This document shows, one piece after another, positions 25,797 to 36,034 of a stretch of DNA of 64,000 bases; the first letter of the stretch is position 1; every line of letters begins with the position of its first letter. The DNA is taken from assembly GCF_004197395.1 (NCBI RefSeq), contig NZ_SELS01000011.1, forward strand, positions 1 through 64,000, read 5' to 3'. Under the pieces are notes generated by a model. It had not been told where the DNA came from, did not search any database, and saw nothing but the letters and a program-made list of their open reading frames with translations. Source of the stretch: Paraburkholderia sp. UYCP14C (GTDB lineage Bacteria; Pseudomonadota; Gammaproteobacteria; Burkholderiales; Burkholderiaceae). The position numbers and the translations under genes are program-made.

Positions 25797-27019
25797 CACG
25801 AATCGGACGATGGTTTGGCGGGTTTGGTCACGTCGAGCAGCGTGATCGGCAACGCCTGGCGCCACGTATCGAAGCCGCCAAGCGGCTGTGCATGAGCGAG
25901 CGCGATGCGCGTGAGCGTGCCGCCGTGCCGCTCGCGCCACGCGGCGAGCACCGCCTCGCCTTGCAGCGTCACCGCGTTCGCGACGAGCCGGCCGCCATCG
26001 CGCAGTTGCGCCCAACAGGTGTCCAGCACGTCCGGCTCCGTCACCCCACCGCCGATGAACACCGCGTGCGGCGCAGGCAACCCGCGCAACGCGTCCGGCG
26101 CGCGGCCGGCCACAAGTTGCAGCCCGGGCACGCCCAACGCGTCGCGGTTCTGTTCGATGAAGCGCTGCCGCGCGTCGTTCGCTTCGATCGCGATCGCGCG
26201 ACACGTGGGATGCGCGCGCATCCATTCGATACCGATCGAGCCGCTACCCGCGCCGACGTCCCACAGCAACTCGCCGGGTGCGGGCGCGAGGCGCGCGAGC
26301 GTGATCGCGCGCACGTCGCGCTTGGTCAACTGGCCGTCGTGGATGAAGGCGTCGTCGGGCAAGCCGCAGGTCAGCGGCAAACGAGGCGCTTGCGCCGATG
26401 CGCGGCAGTCGAGCGCGATCAGATTGAGGGCGGCCATCTCGCCGGCCGGCCAAAGATCCGCGCGGCCATCGACACGCCGTTCGAGTTCGCCGCCCAGATG
26501 TTCGAGCACGGTCATGTGAGTCGCGCCGAAACCGCGCGCATCGAGCGAGGCCGCCAACGCGGCGGGCGTGCGCCCGTCCGCGCTCAGTACGAACAGGCGC
26601 GCGCCGTCATGCAGATGCGCATTCAGCGCGGCGAGCGGCCGGCCGACCAGCGACACGATCGCGACATCCTGCAACGGCCAGCCGAGCCGCGCGGCCGCGA
26701 GCGACAACGACGACGGCGCGGGCAACACGCGCAATTCGCCGGCCGGCAACTGCCGCGCGAGGGTCGCGCCGACGCCGAACAGCATCGGGTCGCCGCTCGC
26801 GAGCACGCACACCGCGTGCGGACGCTCGGCGAGCAACGGCGCGAGATCGAACGGACGCGGCCACGCGGCACGGCGCGCGGCGAGCCGCGTGGGCAGCATC
26901 GCCAGATGGCGCTCGCCGCCGTACACGACCGACGCGCCCAGCAACGCACGCCGCGCGGGCCGCCCCAAACCGGCGAAGCCGTCGTCGCCAATGCCCACTA
27001 CGGTCAGCCATGCCGGCAT
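25796..27019 (-). CDS. cobL: Precorrin-6Y C5,15-methyltransferase (decarboxylating), CbiE-CbiT fusion
   Basis: A 407-residue two-domain enzyme. The CbiE-like N-terminal half (about 1-200) begins [16 protein letters not shown]. The CbiT-like SAM-binding half (about 220-400) has [17 protein letters not shown] and the methyltransferase motif [18 protein letters not shown]. It methylates C5 and C15 and decarboxylates the C12 acetate chain. It is the first gene of the leftward cob arm. Start 27019 has AGGAT nine to ten bases upstream. Confidence 0.93.
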
Positions 27020-27123
27020 GCATCCATCCTCATCAGTTGCGTCGTTTCTTTAGCGATTGCGCCGCACCGCGTCACGCATGCGGCTGCGCGCAGGCTCGGA
27101 CCGCGGGTTGCGAAAGTCCGCAT

Positions 27124-27196
27124 GATACCGCCGCAGTGCGACCCACGGGCCCGCGGGTCCGCGGCACGGCGCGGTAACGGCGCGCGCGGCGGTATC
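27124..27196. promoter_or_regulatory. Long-spaced 11-bp inverted repeat between cob arms
   Basis: GATACCGCCGC (27124-27134) and GCGGCGGTATC (27186-27196) are exact reverse complements, separated by 51 bases that themselves contain CCCGCGGG-type palindromes. It is central to the divergent region. It could form a leader stem in a cobL-side transcript or a protein site; regulation by cobalamin or cobalt is only a guess. Confidence 0.55.
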
Positions 27197-27239
27197 CCGC
27201 GATGGCCGACAAACCGCCGCTGCGGCCACAGCGTAAAGA

Positions 27240-27245
27240 TATAAT
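27240..27245 (+). promoter_or_regulatory. Candidate -10 box for cobG operon
   Basis: TATAAT sits at 27240-27245 with no good -35 element at 17 bases. Transcription from about 27252 would exclude the ATG at 27244 and leave an 88-base leader before the ATG at 27340, supporting the latter as the cobG start. Confidence 0.4.
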
Positions 27246-27339
27246 GGCCGCTTTCATTGCCCACGGTCAGCCCGAAGCGCTTTTCGGCCGCACGGTTCAC
27301 GCCGGCCCTCATCGGGCAGCATGCAGCGAGGCCGCCGCC

Positions 27340-28851
27340 ATGCCGTCGCGCGACGCTCAACCCGGTGCCCCTTTGAATCGAGCTTCGCCTCCCACCGTTT
27401 CGTCCCACGCGGTCACGATACCGCGGTCCTCGGCCTGTCCGGGGTTGCTGCGCATCGTCCCCACGCGCGACGGCGGCATCTGCCGCATCAAACTGCCCGG
27501 CGGCGTGCTGAGCGCGGCGCAGGCACGCGCGGCCGCCGATGCGAGCACGCGGCACGCGAACGGCGTCGCCGAGTTGACCAATCGCGCGAATCTGCAACTG
27601 CGCGGCGTGCGAAGCGGACACGAAGCGGCGTTGAGCGCCGCGCTGATCGGCGCGGGGCTTGGACCGGCCGCCGCGCTTTCTTCCGCATACGCATCTGCCT
27701 CTCCTTCGGCTACCACTTCGCACACCGACACCCCAGACCCCACCGCGCTCAGTTCCGCCGACGACGTCCGCAACGTGATGATCAGCCCCGCCGCCGGCCG
27801 CGATCCGCGTGCGCTGATCGACACGACGCCGCTGTGCGCGGAACTGCTCACGCTGCTGCAAAGCGAGGCGGGCTTCGCGGCGTTGTCGCCGAAATTCGCG
27901 CTGCTGCTCGACGGCGGCGAACGGCTCGCGCGGGTCGATCATCCGCATGACGTGTGGCTCGCGGCGTCGGCTGACGAAGCAGGTGTGCGCTTCGTGTTCG
28001 GCCTCGCGGGGTGTCCGGGTCCGGCCGCTGACCACCCGAACGCGGGCGAGCATCGCGATGCCAACGGCACGGGCGCGCTTGCGGCGGTGCCGCCATCGCG
28101 CGTGCCCGCGCTCGTGCGCGCGTTGCTGCACACGTTCCTCGACCTCGCCGCCGCCGACGCGACCCGCATGCGCGACCTGCTCGCCACGCATTGCGCCGAT
28201 ACGCTGCTGCGGCATGCGCAACGCTACGTCGATTTCCCGCTCGCGCGCGACGCATCGCTGAGCCGCTGGCAACGCCAGGTCCCCGCCGACGCGTCGCTAC
28301 GACTCGGTGCGCACGCGCAGCGCGGCGACGGCACGTGGTACGTCGGCGGCCAGCCGCCGCTCGGTCGTCTCGACGCAGCCACGCTGCACGGGCTTGCCGC
28401 GCTCGCGCAACAACACGGCAACGGCATGCTGCACGCAACACCATGGCAAAGCGTGCTGCTGCCCGACATCCCAACGAGCGCCGTACCCGCCGTACTCGCG
28501 AAGCTGATCGCGCTCGGCCTCGCCTGCGATCCCGCGCAGGCCATCACGCACGTAATCGCGTGCGCCGGTTCGGCCGGCTGCGCGAAGGGCCTCGCCGACA
28601 CCAAGACCGACGCGCTGCGACTCGCCGAGCACCTGCCCGCCGGCGTCGACGTGCATCTGACGGGCTGCCCGCGCTCGTGCGCGGCCGCGCATCGCGCGCC
28701 GTACACGCTGCTCGCCGCCGCGCCCGGCCTTTACGACCTTTATCGACGCGACGGCCACCCCGGCTTCGGCCAATGCGTCGCGCCCCAACTGACGATCGAC
28801 GAGGCCGCCGCGCTGCTCGCGCGCCTCGCCCGGAGTACTCCACATGCTTGA
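27340..28851 (+). CDS. cobG: Precorrin-3B synthase (siroheme/Fe-S reductase fold)
   Basis: A 503-residue CobG, the oxygen-dependent enzyme that oxidises precorrin-3A and forms the gamma-lactone needed for ring contraction in the aerobic pathway. It has two nitrite/sulfite-reductase-like ferredoxin halves. The first begins SACPGLLRIVPTRDGGICRI with LTNRANLQLRGV; the second contains the four Fe-S cysteines CAGSAGCAKG and TGCPRSCAAAH. The N-terminal ~28 residues are low-complexity. The start at 27340 is preferred because an upstream ATG overlaps the proposed -10 box. The 3' end overlaps cobH by eight bases. Confidence 0.9.
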   Translation: MPSRDAQPGAPLNRASPPTVSSHAVTIPRSSACPGLLRIVPTRDGGICRIKLPGGVLSAAQARAAADASTRHANGVAELTNRANLQLRGVRSGHEAALSAALIGAGLGPAAALSSAYASASPSATTSHTDTPDPTALSSADDVRNVMISPAAGRDPRALIDTTPLCAELLTLLQSEAGFAALSPKFALLLDGGERLARVDHPHDVWLAASADEAGVRFVFGLAGCPGPAADHPNAGEHRDANGTGALAAVPPSRVPALVRALLHTFLDLAAADATRMRDLLATHCADTLLRHAQRYVDFPLARDASLSRWQRQVPADASLRLGAHAQRGDGTWYVGGQPPLGRLDAATLHGLAALAQQHGNGMLHATPWQSVLLPDIPTSAVPAVLAKLIALGLACDPAQAITHVIACAGSAGCAKGLADTKTDALRLAEHLPAGVDVHLTGCPRSCAAAHRAPYTLLAAAPGLYDLYRRDGHPGFGQCVAPQLTIDEAAALLARLARSTPHA

Positions 28852-29470
28852 TTACATTCGCGACGGTCAGGAGATCTATCGCCAATCGTTCGCGACGATC
28901 CGCGCCGAGGCCGACCTCGCGCGCATCCCCGCCGACCTCGAAAAGCTCGCGGTGCGCGTGATCCACGCGTGCGGCATGGTCGACGTGATCGACGACCTCG
29001 CGTTTTCCGACGGCGCCGGCAGCGCGGGCCGCCGCGCGCTCGCGCAAGGCGCGCCGATCCTGTGCGACGCGGGCATGGTCGCGCAAGGCATCACGCGCGC
29101 GCGGCTGCCCGCGAACAACGAAGTGATCTGCACGCTCGCGCAGCCGGACGTCCCCGCGCTCGCGCGCGAAATCGGCAACACGCGCTCGGCCGCCGCGCTC
29201 GAATTGTGGCGCCCGCACCTGGCGGGCAGCGTCGTCGTGATCGGCAATGCGCCGACCGCGCTGTTTCATCTGCTCGACATGCTCGACGCCGGCGCGCCGA
29301 AGCCCGCGCTGATCCTCGGCTTTCCGGTCGGCTTCGTCGGCGCGGCGGAATCGAAAGCGGCACTCGCGCAAGACAGCCGCGGCGTGCCGTACGTGGTCGT
29401 GCACGGCCGACGCGGCGGCAGCGCGATGGCCGCCGCCGCGGTCAACGCGCTTGCGACGGAGGTCGAATAA
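28844..29470 (+). CDS. cobH: Precorrin-8X methylmutase
   Basis: A 208-residue CobH/CbiC enzyme that moves a methyl group from C11 to C12 to form hydrogenobyrinate. RVIHACGMVD carries the catalytic His, and the FPVGFVGAAESK C-terminal motif and RGGSAMAAAAVNAL end are typical. It overlaps cobG by eight bases and abuts cobI. Confidence 0.94.
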   Translation: MLDYIRDGQEIYRQSFATIRAEADLARIPADLEKLAVRVIHACGMVDVIDDLAFSDGAGSAGRRALAQGAPILCDAGMVAQGITRARLPANNEVICTLAQPDVPALAREIGNTRSAAALELWRPHLAGSVVVIGNAPTALFHLLDMLDAGAPKPALILGFPVGFVGAAESKAALAQDSRGVPYVVVHGRRGGSAMAAAAVNALATEVE

Positions 29471-30214
29471 ATGACGAGCCAGCTAACGAGTCGCGGACGG
29501 CTGTACGGCATCGGTGTCGGTCCCGGCGATCCGGAGTTGCTTACGTTGAAGGCGGTGCGTCTGCTGAAGGCAGCGCCGGTGGTCGCGTATTTCGTCGCGA
29601 AGGGCAAGAAGGGCAACGCGTTCGGCATCATCGAGGCGCATCTGCACGACGCTCAGCAGCATCTGCCGCTCGTCTATCCGGTCACGACCGAAGCGCTCGA
29701 ACCGCCGCTGTCGTATGAAGCGATCATTGCGGACTTCTACGACACCGCCGCCGAAATCGTCGCGGGCCATCTGGACGCGGGCCGCGACGTCGCGGTGGTC
29801 TGCGAAGGCGATCCGTTCTTCTACGGCTCGTACATGTATCTGCACGACCGGCTCGCGCCGCGCTACGACAGCGAAGTGGTGCCCGGCGTGTGCTCGATGC
29901 TCGGCGGCACCGCCGTGCTCGGCGCGCCGCTCGTGTATCGCAACCAGAGTTTGTCGGTGCTGTCGGGCGTGCTGCCCGAAGATGAATTGCGCCGCCGTCT
30001 CGCCGATGCCGACGCGGCGGTCATCATGAAACTGGGCCGCAATTTCGACAAGGTGCGGCGCGTGCTCGACGAGCTCGGACTCGCGCAGCGCGCGCTGTAC
30101 GTCGAACGCGCGACGATGCGCAATCAGCGCATCGTGCCGCTCGCCGAAGTCGATCCGATGGCGTCGCCGTATTTCTCGCTGCTGGTCGTGCCGGGGCAAA
30201 AATGGCAAGGATGA
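29471..30214 (+). CDS. cobI: Precorrin-2 C20-methyltransferase
   Basis: A 247-residue SAM methylase. [36 protein letters not shown] and [21 protein letters not shown] are the CobI/CbiL features. It methylates C20 of precorrin-2. The ATG starts on the base after the cobH stop, and it overlaps the next gene by 13 bases. Confidence 0.94.
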   Translation: MTSQLTSRGRLYGIGVGPGDPELLTLKAVRLLKAAPVVAYFVAKGKKGNAFGIIEAHLHDAQQHLPLVYPVTTEALEPPLSYEAIIADFYDTAAEIVAGHLDAGRDVAVVCEGDPFFYGSYMYLHDRLAPRYDSEVVPGVCSMLGGTAVLGAPLVYRNQSLSVLSGVLPEDELRRRLADADAAVIMKLGRNFDKVRRVLDELGLAQRALYVERATMRNQRIVPLAEVDPMASPYFSLLVVPGQKWQG

Positions 30215-31971
30215 GCGCGCCCGCCATCGTGATTCTCGGCGCGGGTGCGCTCGCGACCGCGCGTCGGATTCAGGAGCTGTACGTCGCGCGTGACGCGCAT
30301 GCCGCGCCGGGCAGTGTCGTGGAATGCCAGGTCCATGCGCTGCAAGGCCGCGTCGAGGCCGACGTTGCGTACAGCGAACTCGGCGCGCATCTGCGCGAGC
30401 TGTATGCGCGCGGCACCCCGATCGTCGCGCTGTGCGCGGCCGGCATCGTGATTCGCTGCCTCGCGCCGCTGCTGTCGAACAAAGGCGCCGAGCCGCCGGT
30501 GCTCGCGGTCGCCGAGGACGGCAGCGCGGTCGTGCCGCTGCTCGGCGGCCTCGCCGGCGTCAACGTGATGGCGCGCGACATCGCCGCCGCGTTGGCCGTG
30601 CAGCCCGCGATCACGACGAGCGGCGAGCTGCGCTTCGGCACCTGCGTGCTCAATCCGCCCGATGGCTATGCGCTCGCCGACCTCGGTCAGGGCAAGCGCT
30701 TCGTGTCGGATCTGCTCGCGGGCGAAAGCACGCGCATCGAAGGTGACGCGCCGTGGCTCGACGACGCGCAACTGCCGCGCTCGGAGTCGGCGCGCCTCGC
30801 AATCCGCGTGACGCCGCGTGTGTGGGATGGGCGTGAAGACGAGCTCGTGATTCATCCGCGTAGTGTGGTGGCGGCGGTGGTCGTCGGTGATGCCGGCACT
30901 GAGGTCGATGCCGCCGACATGATCGCCGCACGCGTGCGCGCAGCGCTAGGCACGCACGGTCTCGCACCGCTTTCGCTCGCAGCCTTGCTCGCGCCTGCGG
31001 CAAGCATGGCCGATCCGGCGCTCGCGCAAGCGGCAACGCTTCTCGACGTGCCACTACGCTTCGCCGATGCCAGCGCCGATCATGGCGAATCGAGCGCCGC
31101 GGCACTGCTGCACGCCGCGTTGCGCGTGCCGCACGAAACGGTGCATGACGCCGCCAACTTCGCCCTCGCCCTCTCCCCGCTCGCCATCGACCCGTTGACG
31201 CTCGGCCGCGCCCGCGGCCGTCTGACCGTGATCGGCCTCGGCCCCGGCCGCGCCGAGCTGATGGTCCCGGCCGCGCGCACCGCGTTGAACGAAGCGACCG
31301 ACATCCTCGGCTACGACACTTACGTGAAAATGGCGGGCCCCCTGCGCGCGGATCAGCGCGTGCACGGCACCGACAATCGCGAGGAAATGCAGCGCGCGCG
31401 GCACGCGTTCGAACTCGCGAGCGAAGGCCGCTCGGTCGTGATGGTGTCGTCGGGCGACCCCGGCGTGTTCGCGATGGCGGCCGCCGTGCTCGAAGCGCTC
31501 GAAGCGTCGCAAAACGATGCATGGGCGGCCGTCGAACTATCGATCGTGCCGGGCGTGTCGGCCGCGCTCGCGACCGCCGCGCAGGCCGGCGCGCCGCTCG
31601 GTCACGACTTCTGCATGCTGTCGCTGTCGGACAACCTGAAGCCGTGGACGATCATCGAAACCCGCCTGCGCCATGCGGCGCAAGCCGATCTCGTGATGGC
31701 GTTCTACAACCCGATTTCGCGCGCGCGTCCGTGGCAACTCGACAAGGCGCTCGGCATCGTGCGGGAGTATCGCGCGCCCACGACCCAGGTGGTGCTGGGG
31801 CGCGACATCGGCCGGCCAGGCGGCACGCTGCGCACGCTGACGCTCGGCGAGCTTCGCGCGGCCGACGTGGATATGCGCACGATGGTGATCGTCGGCTCGT
31901 CGCTGACGAGAAAATTCGCGCGCGGCGACAACGGCGCGCAGTGGGTCTACACGCCGCGCTGGTACGAGTAA
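30202..31971 (+). CDS. cobJ: CbiG-CobJ fusion, precorrin-3B C17-methyltransferase
   Basis: A 589-residue fusion. Residues 1-340 are CbiG-like: [39 protein letters not shown], then the middle part [20 protein letters not shown] and a shortened C-terminal lobe. In the anaerobic pathway CbiG opens the lactone of cobalt-precorrin-5A. Residues 342-589 are the CobJ/CbiH methylase: [64 protein letters not shown] (read in two parts) and FYNPISRAR. It performs C17 methylation with ring contraction. The in-frame ATG at 30211 forms ATGA with the cobI stop and may be the true start. Confidence 0.92.
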   Translation: MARMSAPAIVILGAGALATARRIQELYVARDAHAAPGSVVECQVHALQGRVEADVAYSELGAHLRELYARGTPIVALCAAGIVIRCLAPLLSNKGAEPPVLAVAEDGSAVVPLLGGLAGVNVMARDIAAALAVQPAITTSGELRFGTCVLNPPDGYALADLGQGKRFVSDLLAGESTRIEGDAPWLDDAQLPRSESARLAIRVTPRVWDGREDELVIHPRSVVAAVVVGDAGTEVDAADMIAARVRAALGTHGLAPLSLAALLAPAASMADPALAQAATLLDVPLRFADASADHGESSAAALLHAALRVPHETVHDAANFALALSPLAIDPLTLGRARGRLTVIGLGPGRAELMVPAARTALNEATDILGYDTYVKMAGPLRADQRVHGTDNREEMQRARHAFELASEGRSVVMVSSGDPGVFAMAAAVLEALEASQNDAWAAVELSIVPGVSAALATAAQAGAPLGHDFCMLSLSDNLKPWTIIETRLRHAAQADLVMAFYNPISRARPWQLDKALGIVREYRAPTTQVVLGRDIGRPGGTLRTLTLGELRAADVDMRTMVIVGSSLTRKFARGDNGAQWVYTPRWYE

Positions 31972-32001
31972 GCGGACCTCGCCCGTACCGGCGCGTCCCG
32001 C

Positions 32002-34623
32002 TCACCCCACCTTCAGATCCTGCACCGCCCGCTGCCTGACGCCCAGGTCGTCCCACAGCTCCGGATGACACGTGAACACGAGGATCTGATGCCGCGTCGC
32101 CGCGTCGATCAACACGCGTTTGAGCGCGTCGCGGCGCGCGGCATCGGTATGTACCGCGGCGTCGTCGAGCATCAGCAAGGTCGGCCGGCCTGAGGCTTGC
32201 AGCAGATCCGCGTATGCGAGCCGCGTCAGGATGCCGAGCTGTTCGCGCGTGCCGAAGCTCAGCGCGTCCAGCAGCTCGGCGCGACCGTCGCGATCGAGCA
32301 TCGCCGGGATCAGATCGTCGCCGAGCGCGAGGCTCGACTGCGGAAAAATCCGTTTCAGGTAGTGGCCGAGCCGCTCGGTCAACGGCGCCCGCAGTTGCGC
32401 GAGCACGGCGTCGCGTTCGTCGACCAGCACTTCGTCGAGCAGACTCAGCGCGCTCGCGCGCAGGCTCAGCTCGTCCTTGCGACGCGTGGCCTGCCCGACC
32501 TGCGCTTCGAGCGCGGCAAGCCGTTCGCCGAGGCCCGACGCGCCCATCGTTTCGAGCTGGCTGCGCAGCTGCGCGATCCGCAGTTGACGCTCGTGCTGCT
32601 CGTTGCGCGCGAGTTCCGCGGATGCGCGATAGCGCTTCGCCTCCGCCACGGGATCGTCGAGGCGGGCCGCGTCGAGTTCGCGCTCGCGCTCACCGCGCTG
32701 GGTGTTCAGCGCATCGACCTTCACGCGCTGCTCGACGATATGCGCCTGCCACTGCGCGCGGTTGCGCCGAAACGCTTCGTCGTTCAGCTGTGCTTCCTTG
32801 CGCTGCAGTTGCGCCGTCAGCGATTCGGCCTTCGCGACGCCCGTCGATTGTGCGCCAGCCGCCTGCGCAAGCACCTTGCGCGCGGCCTCCAACGCATCGC
32901 GCGCGATGTCGGCATTGCGGCGCGCGTCGTCGAGCGGCGGCGCCGCGGACACGTCGGGCAGACCGGCGAGACGCTCGCTCGACGACTGCAAGCGCGCCGC
33001 CGTCGATGCCAGCGCCGCCCGCAACGCATCGATGCCTTGCGGCGCGTGCGCTTTGACAATGCTCTCCTGGCTCTTCTGTTGCGCGACCAGCGTTTTCCAT
33101 TGCTCGTGACGCGCCTGCGCATCGCCCACCGACGCGACGCCGAGCGCCTGCAGCAACTGCGCGTGCTGTGCATCGAGCGACGCCAGCTCCGACAACCGCG
33201 CGGACAGATCGGATACGCCCGGAATCACGCGCAACTCGCCGAGTTCGCCGAGGCCGATGCGTTTTTCTTCGTCGATGCGCAGCACGCCCGCGCCGCTGAT
33301 CGTCTGCTCGCCGACGGTCAATTCGCCGTTCAGGCTGTACTCGATGCGCGTCATCGCCGCTTCGGTGCGCGCGCGCAGCACGGTCAATTCGCCGTCGAGC
33401 GCGACGAGGCGCCTGAACTGCTCGGCGTCGAGTTCGTGCGCCGCGGCGTCGCGCGCGGCCTGCAACACCGCCGTGTTCGCCTTGTCCGCGTCGCCGATCG
33501 ATGCTTCGAGCCGCTGGCTCTCCGCCCGATAGAAATCGACCTGGCTGCGCAGGTCGGCGGCGGTCACGGCCGCGTTCGCGAGTTCCAGCGCGCGGTTCGC
33601 CTCGGCCGCTGCCTGCTCGAACTGCACTACCCGGCTGTGCGCCTGCGCATGCGCGGTTTGCGCGGCCGCGACTTCGGCACGCGCCGCATCGAGCTGCTCG
33701 CGTTCGCGCGCGATGGCCGCCTCCAGTTCGAGCGCGCCCTGCTCCTGCTGCACCGACAACGCGAGTTGAGCCTCGCCGATCTTCAACGACTGCGCGAGCC
33801 CTTCGAGACCGCGTTCGAGTTGCTCGACCGCCGCGGCACGTTGCTGCGCGAGCGCGGCCTTCTGCTCGTGAAGCTCCCACGGACGCCTGCGCTCGGCGTC
33901 GTCGAAGGCCTGCTGTTGGGTGGCGAGGCGCGCGATGTTGTCGTCGAACTGCTGGCGCTGCTGTTGCAGTTCGTCGCGGCTCGTGATCAGCGCGGCGAGG
34001 TTATGCTCCGCCTCGGCGAGCGGCCCGGTCGACTTCTGCGTGCGCGCCGTCAGCAGTTGCCGCAGTTCGCGCTGCACGGCCGCGATCAGCGCATCCTCGC
34101 CGCCCGCTTCGTGCCCGCCCGACAGTTGCGTGAGCGCGTCGCGCAGATATTGCGCCGCGTGTCCGGTCGAATCGCGCATCTCCTGCGTGCCGCCTTGCTG
34201 CACCCACAACAGACCCGGCACGCCGGCGTTCTCGGCTTTCATCGGACCGCGTGCCGCGCGCGCGAAGCCGAGCAGCGCGGCGAGCTTGTCTTCGGCTTCG
34301 TCCTCGCTATACACGGCCTGGCCGATCCTCAGCTCGCAGCGCTGACGCGACACGAACTGCTTCGACAGACGGCACGCCACCCCATCGAGCTCGAAGCCGA
34401 CCTCGACCGACGGCTGTCCGTTCGCAAGCCCCCAAGGCAACAGGTCCTTCAGATGCGAGGCCTTGTAGCGTTCGAGGAACACCGTGCGCACCGCTTCCGC
34501 GATCGTGCTCTTGCCGGCCTCGTTCGGGCCGACGAACAGGTTGAGACCGGGCTGCAGATCGTCGATCACGATCTGCCCGCCGAACTGCCTGAATTCCTGA
34601 ATCGCGATACGTTGCAGCTTCAT
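32002..34623 (-). CDS. YhaN-like SMC/AAA ATPase
   Basis: An 873-residue Rad50/SbcC-like ATPase. Walker A GPNEAGKST at 32-40 follows an N-terminal strand pair, and LLWVQQGGTQEM provides the family insert. A very long heptad-rich coiled coil spans about 160-720, with a short central break rather than a zinc hook; no CxxC is seen. The C-terminal lobe has the signature LSFGTREQLGILTRLAYADLL and Walker B TLLMLDDAAVHTD. This matches the YhaN group that partners with a YhaO-type nuclease. A DNA-end processing or repair role is inferred. It overlaps the nuclease gene by four bases (ATGA). Confidence 0.88.
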   Translation of the reverse strand: MKLQRIAIQEFRQFGGQIVIDDLQPGLNLFVGPNEAGKSTIAEAVRTVFLERYKASHLKDLLPWGLANGQPSVEVGFELDGVACRLSKQFVSRQRCELRIGQAVYSEDEAEDKLAALLGFARAARGPMKAENAGVPGLLWVQQGGTQEMRDSTGHAAQYLRDALTQLSGGHEAGGEDALIAAVQRELRQLLTARTQKSTGPLAEAEHNLAALITSRDELQQQRQQFDDNIARLATQQQAFDDAERRRPWELHEQKAALAQQRAAAVEQLERGLEGLAQSLKIGEAQLALSVQQEQGALELEAAIAREREQLDAARAEVAAAQTAHAQAHSRVVQFEQAAAEANRALELANAAVTAADLRSQVDFYRAESQRLEASIGDADKANTAVLQAARDAAAHELDAEQFRRLVALDGELTVLRARTEAAMTRIEYSLNGELTVGEQTISGAGVLRIDEEKRIGLGELGELRVIPGVSDLSARLSELASLDAQHAQLLQALGVASVGDAQARHEQWKTLVAQQKSQESIVKAHAPQGIDALRAALASTAARLQSSSERLAGLPDVSAAPPLDDARRNADIARDALEAARKVLAQAAGAQSTGVAKAESLTAQLQRKEAQLNDEAFRRNRAQWQAHIVEQRVKVDALNTQRGERERELDAARLDDPVAEAKRYRASAELARNEQHERQLRIAQLRSQLETMGASGLGERLAALEAQVGQATRRKDELSLRASALSLLDEVLVDERDAVLAQLRAPLTERLGHYLKRIFPQSSLALGDDLIPAMLDRDGRAELLDALSFGTREQLGILTRLAYADLLQASGRPTLLMLDDAAVHTDAARRDALKRVLIDAATRHQILVFTCHPELWDDLGVRQRAVQDLKVG

Positions 34624-35825
34624 GCGCAGGCTCCTTCGCGCGGCACTTCAGATTGCTGCCGATCGCGCGGCTGCGCGGGTGGTGCCGCATGTGAATCGCG
34701 TTGGCGCTGCTCGCGCTGAAAACGCGCCAGCAGCAGCAACGCCTCCGCCGCGCGCCGTGCCTGTTGCGGATCGGACTGCGCGTCTTCCTGCAAGCCGCGC
34801 AAGCGCGCGACCACCTTCGCGAGATAACCGCTTTGCGCGCCGAGTTCGGCGAGATCGTCGGCGGTGGGCAGCACGTGCAGGCTGCTCAGATCGGCACGCA
34901 ACGCGCGCACGCGCGCGCGGGCCTCTTCGACGGCGACATGCAGCGCCTCGGTATCGGCGAGCGCCGCCGTGCCGCTGACCTCGATGCGCAGCACGTCGTT
35001 CGCGCCGAGTTCGGCGAGGCGGGTTGTCAGCGCGTCGATGTCGGTCGGCACCGAAATCGTCTCGTCCCAGCGATGCCACCGGTATTGCCCGACTCGCACC
35101 GCGTCGACCCGCGGCGACGCGCCCGGCTCGCTGATGGTGACGTCGAGCACGAAACCCGGCTCGTTCGCGCGGAAGCGGTCCTGCTCATGCGTGCCCGCGT
35201 ACCACGTGCGCTCGTCGACGCGCAGATGACCGTGCCAGTCGCCGAGCGCCAGATAGTCGAGCCGCGCGCTCGCGGCGCGCGTCGGCGCGATCGGATTCGA
35301 CGAATCGATGCCCTCTTGCAGAATGCCGCCGACACTGCCATGCGCGAGCCCCACCCGGTGATAACCGGGAGGTGTCTCGAGGGAATCGAAGCATGCGGTG
35401 GTGTCGTCGTAGGTGATGCGCTGCGTGAGCGGCGCGCACAGCAGCGCGCAGCGGCACGAGTCGAGCAGCACGACGCCGCTTTCGAGCACGAGGCGCACGT
35501 TCGGCGGCACGCAATTGAGGCGCTGCGCGCGAGTCCATACGCTTTCGACGAGCGCCGCGTCGTGGTTGCCGGGCAGCATGATCCATGTTCCGGAAAACGC
35601 TTGCAGCGCGGAGAACAAACGCCGGATCACGGTGTCCGAGACCGTCTGCAGATCGAACACGTCGCCCGCTACGAGCACCGCGTCGACATTGCGCGCGGCC
35701 GCTTCTTCGGCGATGCGGCGCACCGTGTCGAAGCGCGCCTGGGTGAGATGCGCGGCTTCGTCCGGTTCGAACTGACCGAATTGCGTGCCGATCTGCCAGT
35801 CCGCGGTGTGCAGAAACCTGATCAC
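34620..35825 (-). CDS. YhaO/SbcD-like DNA exonuclease
   Basis: A 401-residue Mre11/SbcD-type metallophosphoesterase. The phosphodiesterase motifs in order are HTADWQIG, LVAGDVFD, MLPGNHD, LAHGSVG and LALGDWHGH, giving two-metal ligands. The C-terminal third is a charged helical cap that may bind the ATPase coiled coil. It forms a translationally coupled pair with the YhaN-like ATPase. Together they are expected to open or trim DNA ends in repair. The start at 35825 puts HTADW at residue 6, as in SbcD. Divergent from the DUF445 gene, with 209 bases between. Confidence 0.9.
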   Translation of the reverse strand: MIRFLHTADWQIGTQFGQFEPDEAAHLTQARFDTVRRIAEEAAARNVDAVLVAGDVFDLQTVSDTVIRRLFSALQAFSGTWIMLPGNHDAALVESVWTRAQRLNCVPPNVRLVLESGVVLLDSCRCALLCAPLTQRITYDDTTACFDSLETPPGYHRVGLAHGSVGGILQEGIDSSNPIAPTRAASARLDYLALGDWHGHLRVDERTWYAGTHEQDRFRANEPGFVLDVTISEPGASPRVDAVRVGQYRWHRWDETISVPTDIDALTTRLAELGANDVLRIEVSGTAALADTEALHVAVEEARARVRALRADLSSLHVLPTADDLAELGAQSGYLAKVVARLRGLQEDAQSDPQQARRAAEALLLLARFQREQRQRDSHAAPPAQPRDRQQSEVPREGACA

Positions 35826-36034
35826 TGTGCCTCCATTGCGATTGCGTTGCGTCGTCTTGCGTTGGGCTCGACGAGAAGTCCAACCGCGAATGTTACCTTG
35901 CCGAAGCGCCGGAGCGTATTGCGTCGGCGCGTATCGAGGCTGGACGCGCGCGCCGGCCGTACCGCATCATTGCAACCGAGCCGGCTGAACCCCGCCGCCT
36001 TTCAGCCGCCGCCCGACACGATCGACCGCGCCCG

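Larger units (their letters stand above)
27020..27339. other. Divergent cob promoter region
   Basis: 320 bases between cobL and cobG. It contains an 11-bp inverted repeat with 51-base spacing (27124-27196), several GC-rich small palindromes between the arms and a TATAAT box facing cobG. I looked for a cobalamin riboswitch B12 box on both strands and did not find a match by eye. Confidence 0.5.

Noticed and set aside
27020-27339. Cobalamin riboswitch
   Set aside because: No B12-box match seen by eye on either strand. A covariance search could change this.
32197-34719. 840-codon open frame on the plus strand opposite the ATPase gene
   Set aside because: GC-rich coding DNA often opens the antisense frame. 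The product is Arg/Leu/Gln-rich with no domain, and the opposite strand carries a complete Walker A/B ATPase.
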